Source: JAFALX01 sp050734185 (lineage in GTDB: Bacteria; Chloroflexota; Dormibacteria; Aeolococcales; Aeolococcaceae). Taken from it: 24,660 bases of DNA. Each line of letters begins with the position of its first letter. The stretch's first letter is position 1. The position numbers and the translations under genes are program-made. A model generated the notes under the pieces. It was not told where the DNA came from. It was given only the letters and a program-made list of their open reading frames with translations, and made no database searches. This document shows, in pieces, positions 7,532-17,175 of the stretch. Location of the stretch: contig JBOHUE010000144.1 of the NCBI GenBank assembly GCA_050734185.1, positions 1 through 24,660 of the forward strand. Reading direction: 5' to 3'.

Positions 7532-9303
7532 CCCTCCCGGCGGCCCTCACCGTCGGCGAGCTGGCCGAACGCCTCGGCGTGTCCGCGCCCGAGCTCATCA
7601 AGTACCTGATGGGCAACGGGGTGCTGGCGACCGTCAACCAGTCGATCGACTTCGACACGGCGGCGCTCGCGGCGGACCACTTCGGCCACGAAGCGGAGAG
7701 CGAGGGCGCGGTCGCCTCGGGGGGCGGCACCGCCGAGGGACCGGTGCGCAAGCGCCACGCGCTGCTCGACCTGAGCCGTGAGGACCCGACGTCGCTCGTA
7801 TCGCGGCCGCCGATCGCCGCCGTGCTCGGCCACGTGGATCACGGCAAGACCTCTCTGCTCGACCGCATCCGCGAGAGCCACGTCGCCGCCGGCGAGGCGG
7901 GCGGCATCACCCAGAAGATCGGCGCGTACCAGGTGGAGCACAACGGCCGCAAGATCACCTTCATCGACACGCCGGGCCATGAGGCGTTCACCGCGATGCG
8001 GGCGCGTGGCGCGGACGTCACCGACGTCGCCATCCTCGTCGTCGCCGCAGACGACGGCGTCATGCCGCAGACCGAAGAGGCGATCCAGCACGTGCGCAGC
8101 GCGGGCGTGCCCATCGTCGTCGCGGTCAACAAGATCGACAAGGACGGCTCCAATCCCGACCGCGTGCTCCAGCAGCTGGCGGAGCGCGGCGTCGTCAGCG
8201 AGCAGTACGGCGGCGACGTGCCGGTGGTGCGCACCAGCGCCAAGACCGGAGAGGGCATCGACGATCTGCTGGAGGCGCTCCTGCTCACCAGCGACGCGTA
8301 CGTCGATCCCAAGGCGAATCCCAATCGGGCCGCCGTCGGCACCGTCATCGACTCGCACCTCGAGCGCGGACGCGGCCCCATCGTCACGGTTCTGGTGCAG
8401 AACGGCACGCTGCGGCTGCAGGATCACGTCGTCGCCGGCGCGGTCTACGGGCGGGTGCGCGCGCTCACCGATGACACGGGCGCACGTGTCAAGGACGCGC
8501 CGCCGAGCTTCCCGGTCGTCGTCACCGGCCTCAACGACGTCGCCGTGGCGGGCGAGCTGTTCCAGGTGACCGACAGCGAGCGCGCCGCGCGCGCGCTTGC
8601 TGAGCAGCGCGCGCTGCAGGACCGCAAGCAGATCCAGCAGCCTGCGCGTCGCATCACGCTGGCCGACCTGGCTCAGGCCGTTTCGACGGACACCACCAAG
8701 TCGCTCAACCTGGTGCTCAAGGCCGAGGCCAACGGCTCGCTGGAGGCGTTGCGGGGTCAGGTCCAGAAGCTCGACGACCCCACCGTCAAGATCCGTATCG
8801 TCGGCACGGGGGTCGGCGCGGTGGGCGAGTCCGACGTCAACCTCGCGGCGGCGAGCGACGCGATCATCATTGGCTTCAACGTCAAGCCGGACGACCGCGC
8901 GCGTGCTGCCGCGGAGGCGCAGGGCGTCGACGTCCGTCACTACGACGTCGTGTACCAGGTCACCGAGGACCTCGAGCGGGCGATGAAGGGCCTGTACGAG
9001 CCGCGGATGATCGAGGTGTTCCTCGGGCGCGCTGAGGTGCGCCGCGTGTTCACCGTCGACGGCAAGCCCGCCATCGCCGGGTCGCACGTGATTGACGGCA
9101 AGATCACGCGCAACGCGACGTGCCGCGTGCTCCGCGACACCCGCGAGATCGCCAAGAGCCGCGTCGCCGACCTGAAAAGATTCAAGGACGATGTGCGCGA
9201 GGTGCAGCGCGGCTACGACTGCGGCATCACCCTCTCCGATTTCAGCGACTTCATCGAGGGCGACCTCATCGAGGCGTTCTCGGTGGAGCAGCAGAACGCC
9301 TGA
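7510..9303 (+). CDS. infB: Translation initiation factor IF-2
   Basis: IF-2 is the GTPase that brings initiator tRNA to the 30S subunit and joins subunits. With a start at 7510 the product has 597 residues: an N-terminal IF2_N helix domain (LTLPAALTVGELAERLGVS, 7-25), then G1 GHVDHGKT (107-114), G3 DTPGH (153-157), G4 NKID (207-210), G5 SAKTG, and the later beta-barrel and C-terminal domains. It is a short IF-2 with one IF2_N domain and no long linker. The start is unusual. The first ATG, GTG or TTG in frame is GTG 7579, which encodes the V of LGVS in the middle of IF2_N. The conserved sequence continues upstream to ATC at 7510 (IATVKKL; MATVKKL would be typical), preceded by GAGGAG. Function is certain; the start codon is inferred. 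Confidence 0.95.
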   Translation: MATVKKLTLPAALTVGELAERLGVSAPELIKYLMGNGVLATVNQSIDFDTAALAADHFGHEAESEGAVASGGGTAEGPVRKRHALLDLSREDPTSLVSRPPIAAVLGHVDHGKTSLLDRIRESHVAAGEAGGITQKIGAYQVEHNGRKITFIDTPGHEAFTAMRARGADVTDVAILVVAADDGVMPQTEEAIQHVRSAGVPIVVAVNKIDKDGSNPDRVLQQLAERGVVSEQYGGDVPVVRTSAKTGEGIDDLLEALLLTSDAYVDPKANPNRAAVGTVIDSHLERGRGPIVTVLVQNGTLRLQDHVVAGAVYGRVRALTDDTGARVKDAPPSFPVVVTGLNDVAVAGELFQVTDSERAARALAEQRALQDRKQIQQPARRITLADLAQAVSTDTTKSLNLVLKAEANGSLEALRGQVQKLDDPTVKIRIVGTGVGAVGESDVNLAAASDAIIIGFNVKPDDRARAAAEAQGVDVRHYDVVYQVTEDLERAMKGLYEPRMIEVFLGRAEVRRVFTVDGKPAIAGSHVIDGKITRNATCRVLRDTREIAKSRVADLKRFKDDVREVQRGYDCGITLSDFSDFIEGDLIEAFSVEQQNA

Positions 9304-9322
9304 GCGGCGGCAGGTGCTGCTC

Positions 9323-9745
9323 ATGGGCCAGCAACAGCGTCACAGCCACCTCCCGGAGTCGCTGCGACAGCCGCAGCGCGCGCCGCGGAGCGAACGCGTC
9401 GCCGAGCAGCTGCGCGAGGAGATCAGCGGGCTGATGCTGCGCGACATGAAGGATCCGCGCGTACGGCTGGCGTCGGTCAGCGAGGTGCGTATCACTGCGG
9501 ATTTGCGCCGCGCGCGCGTGCGCATCAGTGCACTCGGCGACGACGGCGAGCGCCGGGCGGTGGTCGCTGCGATGCAGCACGCCGAGGGGTATCTGCGCGC
9601 ACAGCTGGGCGACCGGCTGGAGAACCTGCGCACCATTCCCCGGCTCACGTTCGAGCTGGACGAGTCGATCGCCTACAGCGTGCGCATCAGCAGCATGCTG
9701 CGCGAGCTTGGCGATGAGTCGCAGCACAACCAGGAGGCGGAGTGA
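9323..9745 (+). CDS. rbfA: Ribosome-binding factor A
   Basis: RbfA is a KH-fold 30S maturation factor. From ATG 9323 the product has 140 residues, with RSERVAEQLREEISGLMLRDMKDPRV near the N-terminus (the family block is the RxxRVxExLxxEIsxLL...DPRv pattern), then ADLRRARVRISALG, and RTIPRLTFELDESI near the end. The frame is open well upstream into infB, but conserved sequence begins only after 9323. AGG about 9 bases upstream could act as a weak ribosome site; GTG 9314 is a possible alternative. The stop overlaps the nrnA start (GTGA). Confidence 0.93.
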   Translation: MGQQQRHSHLPESLRQPQRAPRSERVAEQLREEISGLMLRDMKDPRVRLASVSEVRITADLRRARVRISALGDDGERRAVVAAMQHAEGYLRAQLGDRLENLRTIPRLTFELDESIAYSVRISSMLRELGDESQHNQEAE

Positions 9746-10734
9746 CCAGCACACCGGACGCAAGCGTGAGCGACGCCACGGCGGAGATCGCGGTGGTGCT
9801 CGAGCGCAGCAAGGAGATCGGCTGTCTGGCGCACAAGGACGCCGACGCCGACAGCCTGGGCTCGGCGCTCGGATTCGCCATCGCCATGCGGGCCATGGGG
9901 CGCAGCGTGCACGTCATGGCGCCGGCTCCGGTGCCGAAGGCGCTGTCGTTCCTGCCCGGCTACGACACGCTGGTGGACAGCGTCAGCGATCTCGACACGC
10001 TGTTCACGTTCGACTGCGCGAGCCTGGCGCGGTTCGGCGACAAGCGCGAGCTTGTCGAGCGCATGCACGACAACGTGGTCAACGTCGATCACCACGCGAG
10101 CAGTGAGCGCTTCGGCGCGATCAACCTCGTGGAGCCGACGGCGAGCGCGACCGGTCAGGTCGTGTACTGCCTGCTGCAGCAACTGGGCGCGCCGATCACG
10201 TCCGACGTCGCGACCAACCTCTACGCCGCGTTGTTCACCGACACGGGCGGCTTCCGCCACGAGAACACGACCGAGGCCGCGCTGCGTCTCGGCGCCGACC
10301 TCGCCGCCCGCGGTGCGGATCCCGGGTGGGTCGCCTTGAAGTCGTACAAGTCGCGTTCCGTCTCGCGCATGCGCCTGGAGGCGCTCGCCATCGCGCGCCT
10401 GCACACCGAGCTCGACGGGCGGCTCATCTGGTCCGACGTGACGCAGGCGATGCTCGCCGAGGCTGGATCCTCGATGGAGGAGTCCGAGGGGATCATCGAC
10501 CAGCTGCAGAGCATCGACACGATGCAGATCGCGATCCTCTTCAAGGAGCAGGGCCCGCAGCTGACCAAGATCTCTGTGCGCTCGCGGCATCCGTACGACG
10601 CCACGGCGGTGTGCATCCCGTTCGGGGGCGGCGGCCACCATCGCGCGGCCGGCGCCGAGCTCTCAATGTCGATGGCCGCGGCGCGCGAGGCCGTGCTGCC
10701 GGTCGCGACCGGCCTGCTGACGCCGGCCCGGTGA
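9742..10734 (+). CDS. nrnA: DHH-family nanoRNase/pAp phosphatase (NrnA-like)
   Basis: NrnA enzymes degrade 2-5 nt RNA leftovers and dephosphorylate pAp, with Mn ions. The 330-residue product has the N-terminal DHH domain with the metal-binding D35-A-D37 in HKDADADSLGS, the signature VDHH (115-118), and LFTDTGGFRH. The DHHA1 domain follows, with the substrate-binding GGGGHHRAAGAE from residue 295. GTG 9742 overlaps the rbfA stop and is preceded by GGAGG at 9732-9736, a clear ribosome site. The position between rbfA and truB is the usual one in Gram-positive and Chloroflexota genomes. Motif I differs slightly from the common HxxPDGDAxGS but keeps the acidic pair. Exact substrate preference cannot be read from sequence. 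Confidence 0.92.
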   Translation: MTSTPDASVSDATAEIAVVLERSKEIGCLAHKDADADSLGSALGFAIAMRAMGRSVHVMAPAPVPKALSFLPGYDTLVDSVSDLDTLFTFDCASLARFGDKRELVERMHDNVVNVDHHASSERFGAINLVEPTASATGQVVYCLLQQLGAPITSDVATNLYAALFTDTGGFRHENTTEAALRLGADLAARGADPGWVALKSYKSRSVSRMRLEALAIARLHTELDGRLIWSDVTQAMLAEAGSSMEESEGIIDQLQSIDTMQIAILFKEQGPQLTKISVRSRHPYDATAVCIPFGGGGHHRAAGAELSMSMAAAREAVLPVATGLLTPAR

Positions 10735-11663
10735 GGCCGGCCCCCGCCCCGGGGGGTACGGCCGCGGTCACCGAACGCCGCGCGGCCGGCATCCTGCCGC
10801 TCAACAAACCCGCCGGCATCACATCCTTCGACGCGGTGCGCGACATTCGCCGGCTGTTCGACGAGCGCCGCGTCGGGCACGCAGGGACGCTCGACCCCAC
10901 CGCTTCGGGTCTGCTTCCCGTCTGCGTCGGCCGGGCCACGCGCCTGGTCGACTACATGCACGGGCAGCCCAAGACCTATCACTGCGTGGTGCGCCTCGGA
11001 GAGCGCAGCACAACCTTGGACACGGAGGGAGAGATCAGTCGAGGCTCCAACGCGAGCGCAATCACCACCGCGGACGTGACAGCCGCTTTGCGGCTGTTCG
11101 TCGGCACCATCTCGCAGGTCCCGCCGATGCACTCTGCCGTGCGCCATGGGGGCAAGCACCTCTACGAGCTGGCGCGGGCCGGCGTCGAGGTGGACCGGTC
11201 GCCGCGGCCGGCGGTGATCCACTCCGCGGACCTCGTCGCGTTCCGGCCGGGTGCCGTCGCCGAGGCCGAGGTCGTGGTCGTGTCCGGCAAGGGCGCGTAC
11301 ATGCGCGTGCTTGCGTCGGACCTCGGCGACCGTCTGGGGACGGGTGGCCTCCTCGGCTGGCTCTCGCGCACCGCATACGGCGCGCTGACGCTCAGCAACG
11401 CGGTGACCCTCGACGGGCTCGCGGCCATGGACGACCCGCGCGCGGCGCTGCTGCCGCTCGGCATCGCGGTGTCGCAGCTGTCGCGCATCGACCTCGGTCC
11501 GCAGCAGGCAACGCTGCTCCGGCGCGGTCAGAGCGTGTGGCTGCCCCGCGTGCAGCAGGACACCAACGGCGAATGCGCCGTGTTCGAGGCGGGGGGTGAC
11601 CTCATCGCGCTGGGCGACGTCCAGGGCGGCCTGCTCCGGCCCAGCAAAGTGCTGGCCGGGTGA
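10731..11663 (+). CDS. truB: tRNA pseudouridine-55 synthase TruB
   Basis: TruB converts U55 of the T-loop in tRNA to pseudouridine. From GTG 10731 the product has 310 residues. It shows GILPLNKPAGITSFDAV, the catalytic motif GHAGTLDPTASGLLPV with nucleophile D55, MHSAVRHGGKHLYELARAG (KxxGxxLYxLAR-like), and GAYMRVLASDLGDRLGTGG. The start is inside the 4-base overlap with nrnA (GTGA). Another 4-base overlap links it to ribF. An in-frame open stretch extends upstream into nrnA, but it is shadow sequence without family similarity. Confidence 0.95.
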   Translation: MRPAPAPGGTAAVTERRAAGILPLNKPAGITSFDAVRDIRRLFDERRVGHAGTLDPTASGLLPVCVGRATRLVDYMHGQPKTYHCVVRLGERSTTLDTEGEISRGSNASAITTADVTAALRLFVGTISQVPPMHSAVRHGGKHLYELARAGVEVDRSPRPAVIHSADLVAFRPGAVAEAEVVVVSGKGAYMRVLASDLGDRLGTGGLLGWLSRTAYGALTLSNAVTLDGLAAMDDPRAALLPLGIAVSQLSRIDLGPQQATLLRRGQSVWLPRVQQDTNGECAVFEAGGDLIALGDVQGGLLRPSKVLAG

Positions 11664-12622
11664 ATAGTCCGGCACCGCACCTGGTTCGCGGCTTTCCGGC
11701 GCCGGGGGCCGTTCCCGGCTTCGTCGTCGCGACGATCGGCGTCTTCGACGGCGTGCATCTGGGACACCAGCGCCTGCTGCGAGAGGTGGTTGCGGATGCC
11801 GGGCGCATTCACGCCGCCGCATTGATCACGTTCGATCCGCATCCACGGTGCGTCCTCGATCCCGAGGGGTGCCCGCCGCTCCTGACGAGCATCGAGGAGC
11901 GCGCGCTCCTCTCCACTCGCCGAGGTGTCGTGCACACGGTTGCGCTGGACTTCACGCCCGAGCTCAGCACCTGGACCGGAGAGCGGTTCGTCGACCGCCT
12001 GCTCGAGTCCGTACGGCTGCGCCGGCTCGTGCTCGGACCTGGCTTTGCGCTCGGCCGCGAACGAGCGGGTGACGAGGCATTCCTGCGGGAGTACGGAGCA
12101 ACCCACGGCTTCGACGTGGTGACGATCGACCCACTGATCGTCGACGGCGAGCGCGTGTCGTCCGGGCGCGTGCGCGCTGCTGTGCTTGCCGGTGACGTCG
12201 CGCTGGCCGCCGAGCTGCTGGGGCGGTTCCATCACCTGCCGGGTACGGTGGTCGAGGGCGACCGTCGCGGGCGGACACTCGGCTTTCCGACCGCGAATGT
12301 GCGCAGCGACACGTGGCGGTGTGTTCCCGCAGCCGGCGTGTACGCCACGTGGGTCCGCGCGCAGGGAACTTGGTACCGCGCGGCAACCGGCATCGGCGTG
12401 CGCCCGACCTTCGGGGGCGAGACGACGACGGTCGAAGCATTCATCCTCGACTTCACCGGCGATCTCTATGGCGCGGATGTGGAGCTGCAGTTCGTGGCAC
12501 GGCTGCGCGAGGAGCGCGCGTACCCGGACACCGAGTCGCTGGTGGCGCAAATGCACGACGACGTCGGCGCAGTGCGGACGCTCATGGCAGAGCTGCCCGA
12601 GCCCGCCGCGCTCACCGAGTGA
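11660..12622 (+). CDS. ribF: Bifunctional riboflavin kinase/FAD synthetase
   Basis: RibF phosphorylates riboflavin to FMN and adenylylates FMN to FAD. The 320-residue product carries the nucleotidyltransferase domain first (IGVFDGVHLGHQRLL, then FDPHPRCVLDP, then LGPGFALGRERAGD), followed by the flavokinase domain (GTVVEGDRRGRTLGFPTANV, then GIGVRPTFGG, and the acidic end VEAFILDFTGDLYG). Length and domain order are typical. It is coupled to truB by GTGA and to the next gene by another GTGA. The truB-ribF pairing is widespread. Confidence 0.95.
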   Translation: MNSPAPHLVRGFPAPGAVPGFVVATIGVFDGVHLGHQRLLREVVADAGRIHAAALITFDPHPRCVLDPEGCPPLLTSIEERALLSTRRGVVHTVALDFTPELSTWTGERFVDRLLESVRLRRLVLGPGFALGRERAGDEAFLREYGATHGFDVVTIDPLIVDGERVSSGRVRAAVLAGDVALAAELLGRFHHLPGTVVEGDRRGRTLGFPTANVRSDTWRCVPAAGVYATWVRAQGTWYRAATGIGVRPTFGGETTTVEAFILDFTGDLYGADVELQFVARLREERAYPDTESLVAQMHDDVGAVRTLMAELPEPAALTE

Positions 12623-13584
12623 GCACGAGCGCGGCCGACACGCTCGTCGTGGTGAACCCCACGAGCGCGGGTGGGCGCACCGGTCAACGCTGGAGCACGA
12701 GCGCGCGTGTGCTGCGCGGACTGGGCGTGGAGCACACCGTGGAGATGACGACCGCGCCGGGCAGCGCGACCGACTCCGTTCGCGCGGCGCTGCGCGCCGG
12801 CGCGCGGCGCATCGTGTCGGTGGGGGGCGACGGCACGCTGAACGAGGTGGTGAACGGTTTCTTCGACGAGTCGGGAGCTCCGCTCGGGGAGCATCCGCTG
12901 CTGTGCGTCGTCACCAGCGGCAGCGGCGGTGACTTCGGGCGCACGGCGAGTCTCCCGCGCTCGCCGCTCGCGGCACTGCGCGCACTGCAGTCGGGGCGGA
13001 GTCGTGCGATCGATGCCGGCCGCATCGACTTCGACGACGGCACGCGACGCTTCTTCCTCAACGTGGCCGACTGCGGCATCGGCGGCGAGGTGGTGGCGCG
13101 CGTCAACCGCAGCCGCTACAAGGGTGGTGGCTCGCGGGGCAGCGCGGTGTTCCTCGCGGCGTCGCTCACCGCGCTGCTCGACTACCGCGCGCGTCCGGTG
13201 CGCGTCATCGTCGACGGCGAGGTCATCGAGCGCGTCGTGCAGTCGGTGGTGGTGGCCAACGGCGCGTTCTTTGGCGGCGGCATGCGCATCGCGCCCGATG
13301 CGCAGCTCGACGACGGGCTGTTCGACGTCGTCATCGTGAGCAGCACCGGTCGGTGGCGATCGATCGCGGCGATGCCGTCGCTGTACCGCGGCACCCACGT
13401 GCGCCGTGCCGAGGTCGATGTCCGCCGCGGGTGTCAGGTGCGGATCGAGCATCTCGATCGTCCGCTGCTGTTCGATGTGGAGGGGGAACAGGTGGGCAGC
13501 ACCGCTGCCACGCTCACGTGCCTCCCGGGCGCGGTGCATCTGTGCGTCGCCGGCGCTGACGGCCCGCCGGACTCGCGACCCTGA
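12619..13584 (+). CDS. Diacylglycerol kinase-like lipid kinase
   Basis: This belongs to the DagK/YegS/sphingosine-kinase catalytic superfamily, soluble enzymes that phosphorylate diacylglycerol or related lipids. From GTG 12619 the product has 321 residues: the N-terminal nucleotide fold (LVVVNPTSAGGRTG), the ATP-binding GGDGTLNEVVNG (69-80), TSGSGGDFGRT, and the C-terminal beta-sandwich with NVADCGIGG, VVANGAFFGGGMRIAPDA and DDGLFDVVIV. It is inserted between ribF and rpsO and coupled to ribF by a GTGA overlap. A lipid enzyme here is not part of the classical cluster. The true substrate is not determined; undecaprenol or other lipids are possible. Confidence 0.88.
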   Translation: MSTSAADTLVVVNPTSAGGRTGQRWSTSARVLRGLGVEHTVEMTTAPGSATDSVRAALRAGARRIVSVGGDGTLNEVVNGFFDESGAPLGEHPLLCVVTSGSGGDFGRTASLPRSPLAALRALQSGRSRAIDAGRIDFDDGTRRFFLNVADCGIGGEVVARVNRSRYKGGGSRGSAVFLAASLTALLDYRARPVRVIVDGEVIERVVQSVVVANGAFFGGGMRIAPDAQLDDGLFDVVIVSSTGRWRSIAAMPSLYRGTHVRRAEVDVRRGCQVRIEHLDRPLLFDVEGEQVGSTAATLTCLPGAVHLCVAGADGPPDSRP

Positions 13585-13590
13585 TAGACT
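13585..13590 (+). promoter_or_regulatory. -10-like hexamer TAGACT before rpsO
   Basis: TAGACT follows directly on the lipid kinase stop TGA and is identical to the hexamer before secDF. It ends 14 bases before the rpsO GTG, so the transcript would carry at most a very short leader. No recognisable -35 and no good Shine-Dalgarno sequence is present. S15 is often transcribed from its own promoter, which supports the call. Confidence 0.4.
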
Positions 13591-13604
13591 CCGGGCGAAC
13601 GAAC

Positions 13605-13871
13605 GTGCCAATTGTCAGACCCAAATCCGAGATCATCGCTGAGCACCGGCGTCACGAGACAGACACCGGTTCGGCAGAGGTCCAGGTCGCGGTGCTCAGT
13701 GAGCGCATCACAGCCCTCACCGATCATCTGCGTGATCACCCAAAGGATCACGCGTCGCGCCGGGGCTTGCTGAAGCTCGTCGGGCAGCGTCGACGGCTGC
13801 TCACATACCTCGCCGCCACGGATGTGGAGCGGTATCGCGCGCTGATCGGACGCCTGGGTCTGCGCCGATAA
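13605..13871 (+). CDS. rpsO: 30S ribosomal protein S15
   Basis: S15 is a primary 16S rRNA-binding protein of the small subunit. The 88-residue product has normal length and shows the family pattern EIIAEHRRHETDTGSAEVQVAVL, LTDHLRDHPKDHASRRGLL, and the end block RRRLLTYLAATDVERYRALIGRLGLRR in order. GTG 13605 gives MPIVRPKSEI. It is followed by pnp, the classic rpsO-pnp pair. Confidence 0.97.
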   Translation: MPIVRPKSEIIAEHRRHETDTGSAEVQVAVLSERITALTDHLRDHPKDHASRRGLLKLVGQRRRLLTYLAATDVERYRALIGRLGLRR

Positions 13872-13880
13872 GCGGTCGCT

Positions 13881-13896
13881 GCGTGATCTGTCACGC
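13881..13896 (+). other. Perfect hairpin after rpsO
   Basis: GCGTGA-TCTG-TCACGC forms a perfect 6-bp stem with a 4-base loop, starting 9 bases after the rpsO stop. No T-run follows, so it is not a standard intrinsic terminator. It may protect the rpsO 3' end or be a processing site between rpsO and pnp. Confidence 0.35.
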
Positions 13897-13950
13897 CGAT
13901 CGCACCCCTGGGAGGCCATCACGGAGCCTGCGCTGAGTCACTACTGTGCA

Positions 13951-13971
13951 GCGCGAGGAACGCTTCCGCGC
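13951..13971 (+). other. Imperfect hairpin in the pnp leader
   Basis: The segment can fold as GCGC, 2-base bulge, GGAA, loop CGC, then TTCC and GCGC: 8 base pairs in all, 39 bases before the pnp start. In E. coli the pnp leader hairpin is cut by RNase III and then attacked by PNPase to limit its own synthesis. A comparable role here is inference from position. Confidence 0.35.
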
Positions 13972-13987
13972 ACATGCGTCGGGAGTT

Positions 13988-13995
13988 AGAAGGAG
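13988..13995 (+). promoter_or_regulatory. Purine-rich ribosome binding region of pnp (AGAAGGAG)
   Basis: AGAAGGAG is one of the best Shine-Dalgarno matches on the + strand of this window. It ends 15 bases before the ATG, which is longer than usual; the purine run GTAGAGAGAGAG that follows may contribute. It contrasts with most neighbours, which lack any such site. Confidence 0.55.
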
Positions 13996-14010
13996 TAGAG
14001 AGAGAGTTCC

Positions 14011-16146
<2,136 letters not shown>

Positions 16147-16167
16147 GTCGCCCGCGATTCCACGGCC

Positions 16168-17175
16168 GTGAGAGAGAGCGCTCCGCGTGTGGCGGTCGTC
16201 GGTGCCACCGGCGCTGCGGGGAGCACGCTGCTGCGTGTGCTGTGCGAGCGCGCGTTTCCCATGGCTGATCTGCGGGTGTTCGCGAGTGAGCGCAGCGAGG
16301 GCGCGAGGGTCACGGTGGGGGAGGCGGAGCTCACCGTGCACGCCGTCAGCGACGAGGCGTTGCGCGACGCCGACATCGTGTTCCTCGCCGCCGGGGGCGA
16401 GACAGCGCGTCGCTTCGCGCCGTACGTCGCGGAGCACGGCGGGGTCGCCGTCGACAAGTCGAGCGCGTACCGGCAGGATCCGCAGGTGCCGCTCGTGGTT
16501 CCCGAGGTCAACGCCGGCGCCATCGCCATGCACCGCGGCATCGTCGCCAACCCCAACTGCGTGACGACTCCGTTGACGATCACGCTGGCCCCACTGCAGC
16601 GCGCCTTCGGACTGCGGCAGGTGACGCTGGCGACGTACCAGGCCGCGAGCGGCGCGGGCCGGGCGTTGCGCGACGAGCTCGACGCGCAGGCTCGTGACGA
16701 TGCGGCAGGTCGTGAGCCGCGCGCTGAGGTGTATCCGCACGTCCTGCTCGGCAACGTTGTGCCGGGGGGTTGGCCGATGTACGGCGCGGACACCGAGGAA
16801 GAGGTGAAGGTGATCGCGGAGTCTCGCAAGGTGCTCGACATGGCGCACCTCCGAGTCAGCATCACGACCGTGCGCGTGCCTGTGGCCGTCGCGCACAGTG
16901 CCGCGGTGTTCGTGGAGCTCGAGCAGGACGTCGAGCCGGATGTTGCGCGCGCGGCGCTGCGCGATGCCCCGGGCATCGTGGTCGTCGACGACCCGGCGGC
17001 GCAACGTTACCCGACTCCGCGCGACGCGGCGGGCAGCGACTCCGTGTATGTCGGTCGCATACGACGCGATACCGGCCGCGACAACGGCATCGCGTTCTTC
17101 TTCAGCGCCGACAACCTGCGCAAGGGCGCGGCGACCAACGCTGTTCAGGTCGCTGAGCTGCTGCTCGCCGTCTGA
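16168..17175 (+). CDS. asd: Aspartate-semialdehyde dehydrogenase
   Basis: Asd reduces aspartyl phosphate to aspartate semialdehyde with NADPH, the branch point to lysine/diaminopimelate, threonine and methionine. The 335-residue product has the nucleotide-binding VAVVGATGAAGSTLLRVL, then FLAAGGETAR, VDKSSAYR, the catalytic cysteine C131 in ANPNCVTT, QAASGAG, and the catalytic histidine H243 in RVPVAVAHSAAV. The start is GTG 16168, 21 bases after pnp, with no clear Shine-Dalgarno sequence; co-transcription with pnp is likely. No dapA follows, although asd-dapA-rnj is a common order. Its last 31 bases overlap the convergent FAD gene. Confidence 0.95.
   Translation: MRESAPRVAVVGATGAAGSTLLRVLCERAFPMADLRVFASERSEGARVTVGEAELTVHAVSDEALRDADIVFLAAGGETARRFAPYVAEHGGVAVDKSSAYRQDPQVPLVVPEVNAGAIAMHRGIVANPNCVTTPLTITLAPLQRAFGLRQVTLATYQAASGAGRALRDELDAQARDDAAGREPRAEVYPHVLLGNVVPGGWPMYGADTEEEVKVIAESRKVLDMAHLRVSITTVRVPVAVAHSAAVFVELEQDVEPDVARAALRDAPGIVVVDDPAAQRYPTPRDAAGSDSVYVGRIRRDTGRDNGIAFFFSADNLRKGAATNAVQVAELLLAV

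Noticed and set aside
5332..9324. Very long minus-strand open frame (1330 codons) opposite rimP-nusA-infB
   Set aside because: Same shadow effect; it spans secDF, rimP, nusA, ylxR and infB, all firmly identified on the + strand.
13942..13947. TACTGT as a -10 for pnp
   Set aside because: It matches TANNNT, but there is no -35 and the start point would fall inside the leader hairpin; evidence insufficient.
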